From Nipponacmea schrenckii (taxonomy: Eukaryota; Mollusca; Gastropoda; Lottiidae), in the NCBI GenBank assembly GCA_030562195.1, contig JAUJPP010000006.1, positions 3,782,001-3,846,000 on the forward strand: a stretch of DNA of 64,000 bases, given 5' to 3'. Under the pieces are notes generated by a model. It searched no databases, had not been told where the DNA came from, and worked only from the letters and a program-made list of their open reading frames with translations. The position numbers and the translations under genes are program-made. Positions within the stretch are counted from its first letter, which is position 1; each line of letters starts with the position of its first letter. Of the stretch, positions 60,245 to 64,000 are shown one piece after another.

Positions 60245-60590
60245 AATGAAATAAATTGAGTTTATTTCTTATTCTTCTGCACCTAATGCGCCAATAAAGA
60301 CGGTGAACGCCATGCATTGTACAATGTGGGAAATACGCCTACTATATTTACAATTTCTAACTGTCGAGGGATCTTTAACGTCAGCAGCACAAAAGGTCTG
60401 AAATTTTTCTCCCATCTGAACGACTAGACGCTTTTTCCATGTCAACCCTTCCGGACCTGCATCACTGACAGGGGAAGCCTGGTTGAAAAGTTCTGAAGTT
60501 TATCTCGACCTTGTCGGAATTGAATCCTGCATCCTCAGGTTAGCGAGCAAGCATTTAACACATTGAGCCACCGCTCTGTGTGCCTATTGA
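60245..60590 (-). mobile_element. tRNA-derived SINE, most complete copy
   Basis: In minus orientation it begins with GCGGTGGCTCAATGTGTTAA (A-box-like) and, about 45 bases on, GGATTCAATTCC (B-box-like). The body has AGCGTCTAGTCG and GTTAAAGATCCCTCGACAG. The tail side carries the complement of CTTCTGCACCTAATGCGCC. It defines the family whose fragments recur across the window. No gene is seen from 59705 to 60240. Confidence 0.7.
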
Positions 60591-60591
60591 A

Positions 60592-62135
60592 GCAGAACCA
60601 AGGTCACAAGTATAACATGTTACAGAATATATTAATTGCTTTCCTATAAAACACTGGCCTAGATCACAAGTATAACATGCTACAGAATATATTAATTGCT
60701 TTCCTATAAAAACACTGACCAAGGTTACAAGTATAACATGCTACAGAATATATTAATTGCTTTCCTATAAAATACTGTCCAAGGTCACAAGTATAACATG
60801 TTACAGAATATATTAATTGCTTTCCTATAAATTTGCTGTCCAAGGTCACAAGTATAACATGCTACAGAATATATTAATTGCTTTCCTATACATTTGCTGT
60901 CCAAGGTCACAAGTATAAGATGTTACAGAATATATTAATTGCTTTCCTATAAATTTGCTGTCCAAGGTCACAAGTATAACATGTTACAGAATATACTTAT
61001 TGCTTTCTTATAGAAACACTGGCCTAGGTCACAAGTATAACATGTTACAGAATATATTAATTAATTTCCTATAAAAACACTGACCAAGGTTACAAGTATA
61101 ACATGCTACAGAATATATTAATTGCTTTCCTATAAATTTGCTGTCCAAGGTCACAAGTATAACATGCTACAGAATATATTAATTGCTTTCCTATACATTT
61201 GCTGTCCAAGGTCACAAGTATAAGATGTTACAGAATATGTTAATTGCTTTCATATAGAAACACTGGCCTAGGTCACAGTTATAACATGTTACAGAATATA
61301 TTAATTGCTTTCCTATAGAAATACTGGCCTAGGTCACAAGTATAACATGTTACAGAATATATTAATTGCTTTCCTTTAAAAACACTGGCCTAGGTCACAG
61401 GTATAACATGTTACAGAATATATTTATTGCTTTCCTATAAATTCACTGTCCAAGGTCACAAGTATAAGTTGTTAAAGAATATGTTAATTGCTTTCGTACA
61501 GAAAAACTGACCAAGGTCACAAGTACAACATGCTACAGAATAAATTAATTGCTTTCCTATAAATTCACTGTCCAAGGTCACAAGTATAATTTGTTACAGA
61601 ATATGTTAATTGCTTTCGTACAGAAAAACTGACCAGGGTCACAGGTATAACATGTTACAGAATATACTTATTGCTTTCTTATAGAAACACTGGCCTAGGT
61701 CACAAGTATAACATGCTACAGAATATATTAATTGCTTTCCTATAAATTTGCTGGCCTAGGTCACAAGTATAACATGCTACAGAATATATTAATTGCTTTC
61801 ATTTAGAAACACTGACCTAGGTCACAGTTATAACATGTTACAGAATATACTTATTTCTTTCGTACAGAAACACTGGCCAAGGTCACAAGTATAACATGTT
61901 ACAGAATATACTTATTGCTTTCCTATAGAATCACTGGCCTAGGTCACAAGTATAACATGTTACAGAATATACTTATTTCTTTCCTATAAAATCACTGGCC
62001 TAGGTCACAAGTATAAGATGCTACAGAATAAATTAATTGCTTTCCTATAAATTTGCTGGCCTAGGTCACAGTTATAACATGTTACAGAATATACTTATTT
62101 CTTTCCTATAGAATCACTGGCCTAGGTCACACGGA
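60592..62135. repeat. Minisatellite of about 60-bp units
   Basis: About 25 units of AGGTCACAAGTATAACATGT, then TACAGAATATATTAATTGCT, TTCCTATA and an ACACTGGCC step. Two main variants alternate irregularly, with CCTAGGTCA or CCAAGGTCA before the unit. A block with an AAATTTGCTGTCC variant recurs, suggesting local higher-order duplication. Confidence 0.95.
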
Positions 62136-62139
62136 TGGA

Positions 62140-63317
62140 ATCTGTTCTAGATAGCCTATATAAGTCCGATATAATATCTAGATTTCATCCCAATAAGAAA
62201 TAATATGTAATCCCTTTTCAAGTATAAGCCCAGTAACGTAAGACGTAAAACTCCCCATTACCTGAATGAACATACTGTATTTATATGTATATTACATTAT
62301 GTAAATTGTAAGTGTATTTGTCCCAGGTGGGTATTTGGCCTATATAATAGAGACCTAGAGGTGTACATTGTATATCAATATGTAGATATAAGTCTTAAAT
62401 CAACAAATATTCTATTGATAAGAGGGCAAGGGAAGTTTCAATAATCCGAAATACTCCTACACGTATTATCTAAGGAGTGGCTCAATCAAATTACACGTCG
62501 AAATCGGCAATTACTCATCAATATATGTAAGCAAAATGTATGGGAAGTGGGTCAAGAATACAATACAAGCTGGGATGTTTGGTACAGTTATTGCTACATG
62601 TAGGAATTTTCCATGAACAGCATTGCGAAAGAGTGTATCTTATCATTTCGAATAACAATATTTGAAAAAGGCAATTGTAAAAATATTCTTGATGCAATGA
62701 ATATGTAAATTAACCGACATGTATATCTATATACTTCGTATTTTTTTCTTGTATTTTTATCATGCTGTATGTATGTACATTGTAATCTTATTCCTGTCTT
62801 CATAAGCCCATGAGGTGTAGAAGAGTAGGACGTAAAACTCCATTAATTTCATTTGTAATCTTATTGTATTAGACACTCCAGATCGTTTATTCTAGTTCAG
62901 TTTGATTTCTTCTTGTTCTTGTTCTTGTTGTTGTGTTGTGAATGAACTAGATATCATTACTGAATCTGATTATTATGCAAAATTGGACGCGTCCTTTTAT
63001 ATTCTATACTGATTTTGCTGATATTGCCTTTACACGTCGTTTAGAGAAGGAATTTCAAATTACCAATGATAACTGTATAAATGATATTAAAACTGAAGTA
63101 TTTATTCGATGGTGCATATTTTAAGTTCACGAATTAGAAAATATATGTACAATCCTTTGTTTATCCTTGGCTTGTTTGAATTTTTCATCATCATTGATGA
63201 TAAGCATAATTTTCAGGGATTTATATTAGAAGGTTTCTTGGATCGTAGGCCTCTCGTCTACCTATAATGATTATACTTATTTTGTATATATTACAAGAAA
63301 CCTTTATATTTTCAAAA
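62140..63317. other. No gene seen; SINE tail scraps
   Basis: TAAGCCCATGAGGTGTAGAA then GAGTAGGACGTAAAACTCCA at about 62803-62843 is a plus-orientation SINE tail. A smaller scrap is at 62240. A short TTCTTG/TTGTTG run is at 62907-62937. Confidence 0.5.
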
Positions 63318-63600
63318 GTTTAAGTTCTTAAGAATGGTCAATATGAGTATATATTCATCAGTGAACTTACCTGGTGTTATAAAGTAACAGAATTCCTTTA
63401 AAATCGAGAAAACTCACAAAATTAAGTAATCATTGAATCAATTGCATTTTTATCGATAATTACTAAGTTTTTTTTATAGGAATATATAAGGATTCTGTAA
63501 TGTTATTTATGGCAGCAGGTTTATCTATTGATGGATATTATGCTCTTATTGGCTAAAAGTTTAAATTTTTCAATTTTATATTCATGTAAGACTTTAAGTA
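63318..63600. mobile_element. Foldback family A copy, worn ends
   Basis: Interior TATATTCATCAGTGAACTTACC and GGCAGCAGGTTTATC match the 9969 copy. The outer ends have decayed. Nothing further is recognised from 63600 to 64000. Confidence 0.6.
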
Positions 63601-64000
63601 TATTATAATGCACTATTTGCAGGTGGGTTAGTGTACCATGATTTATTTCAGAGTAAACACATTGTTAATACTGCACGTTACCTTGCCATTATAGCCTTCA
63701 ACTACAAGGTTTTTTCAAGGTGTCTTATCGTCAATAAGGCTAAGCTCAATAACGTAATTGCATAAAAATTTGAATATACTGCATTGAGATTTCAATTCAT
63801 GTTTTTTACCATTTACAATCTGCAGACAATTTTCTTAAAGTCGTGCTCAATTGAATTTTTGTTCCAATAAAAGCGAGATTTATTTTCCTGCATTAAAAAA
63901 TATCTCATGTTTTTGATTGAAATTGGTATTTTTTCCTACATTATATATATTAAACTCAATAGGATGATGAAACTATTTCAAAACGTTTCTTTACTTTTCT

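Overview
The window looks like animal genomic DNA, most likely a mollusc and probably a gastropod. It is AT-rich, with short exons bounded by GT/AG splice sites, a conopressin/neurophysin-type gene, a lectin gene with Ca-binding C-type lectin-like domains (CTLDs), tRNA-derived SINEs, foldback (MITE-like) elements and many minisatellites. The species assignment is inference. Exons below were built by hand from splice signals, reading phase and family motifs, without transcript evidence.

Layout. 1-5.3 kb: the 3' part of a plus-strand gene with two CTLDs and a hydrophobic C-terminal tail. Its last large intron is filled by a 53-bp AT-rich array. 5.3-15.8 kb: three copies of a gene for a tiny secreted Pro/Met/Asn-rich peptide (one minus, two plus). 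Each has a TATA box, a non-coding first exon, a single coding exon and a spliced 3' UTR. A decayed LINE fragment and a foldback element lie between copies 1 and 2. 15.8-19.3 kb: no gene recognised. 19.3-20.8 kb: exons 2 and 3 of a vasopressin/oxytocin-family precursor on the minus strand, with all 14 neurophysin cysteines. The exon with the nonapeptide and signal peptide was not found. Upstream on that strand is a tandem duplication of about 2.45 kb (21.9-26.8 kb).

27-64 kb: no convincing gene. This part is dominated by tandem repeats with units of 21 to 60 bp, several of them 1-3 kb long, interspersed with SINE copies, foldback elements and a short non-autonomous hAT-like element. Two arrays have unit lengths divisible by three (33 and 30 bp). 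They create very long open frames (392 and 798 codons) that I regard as artefacts.

The genes do not form a pathway. The least familiar item is the NPM-repeat peptide family: abundant Asn-Pro-Met motifs, almost no charged residues, and a mosaic similarity pattern among the copies that suggests gene conversion. Also notable are a SINE tail expanded into a satellite, and an array rich in nuclear-receptor-like half-sites.
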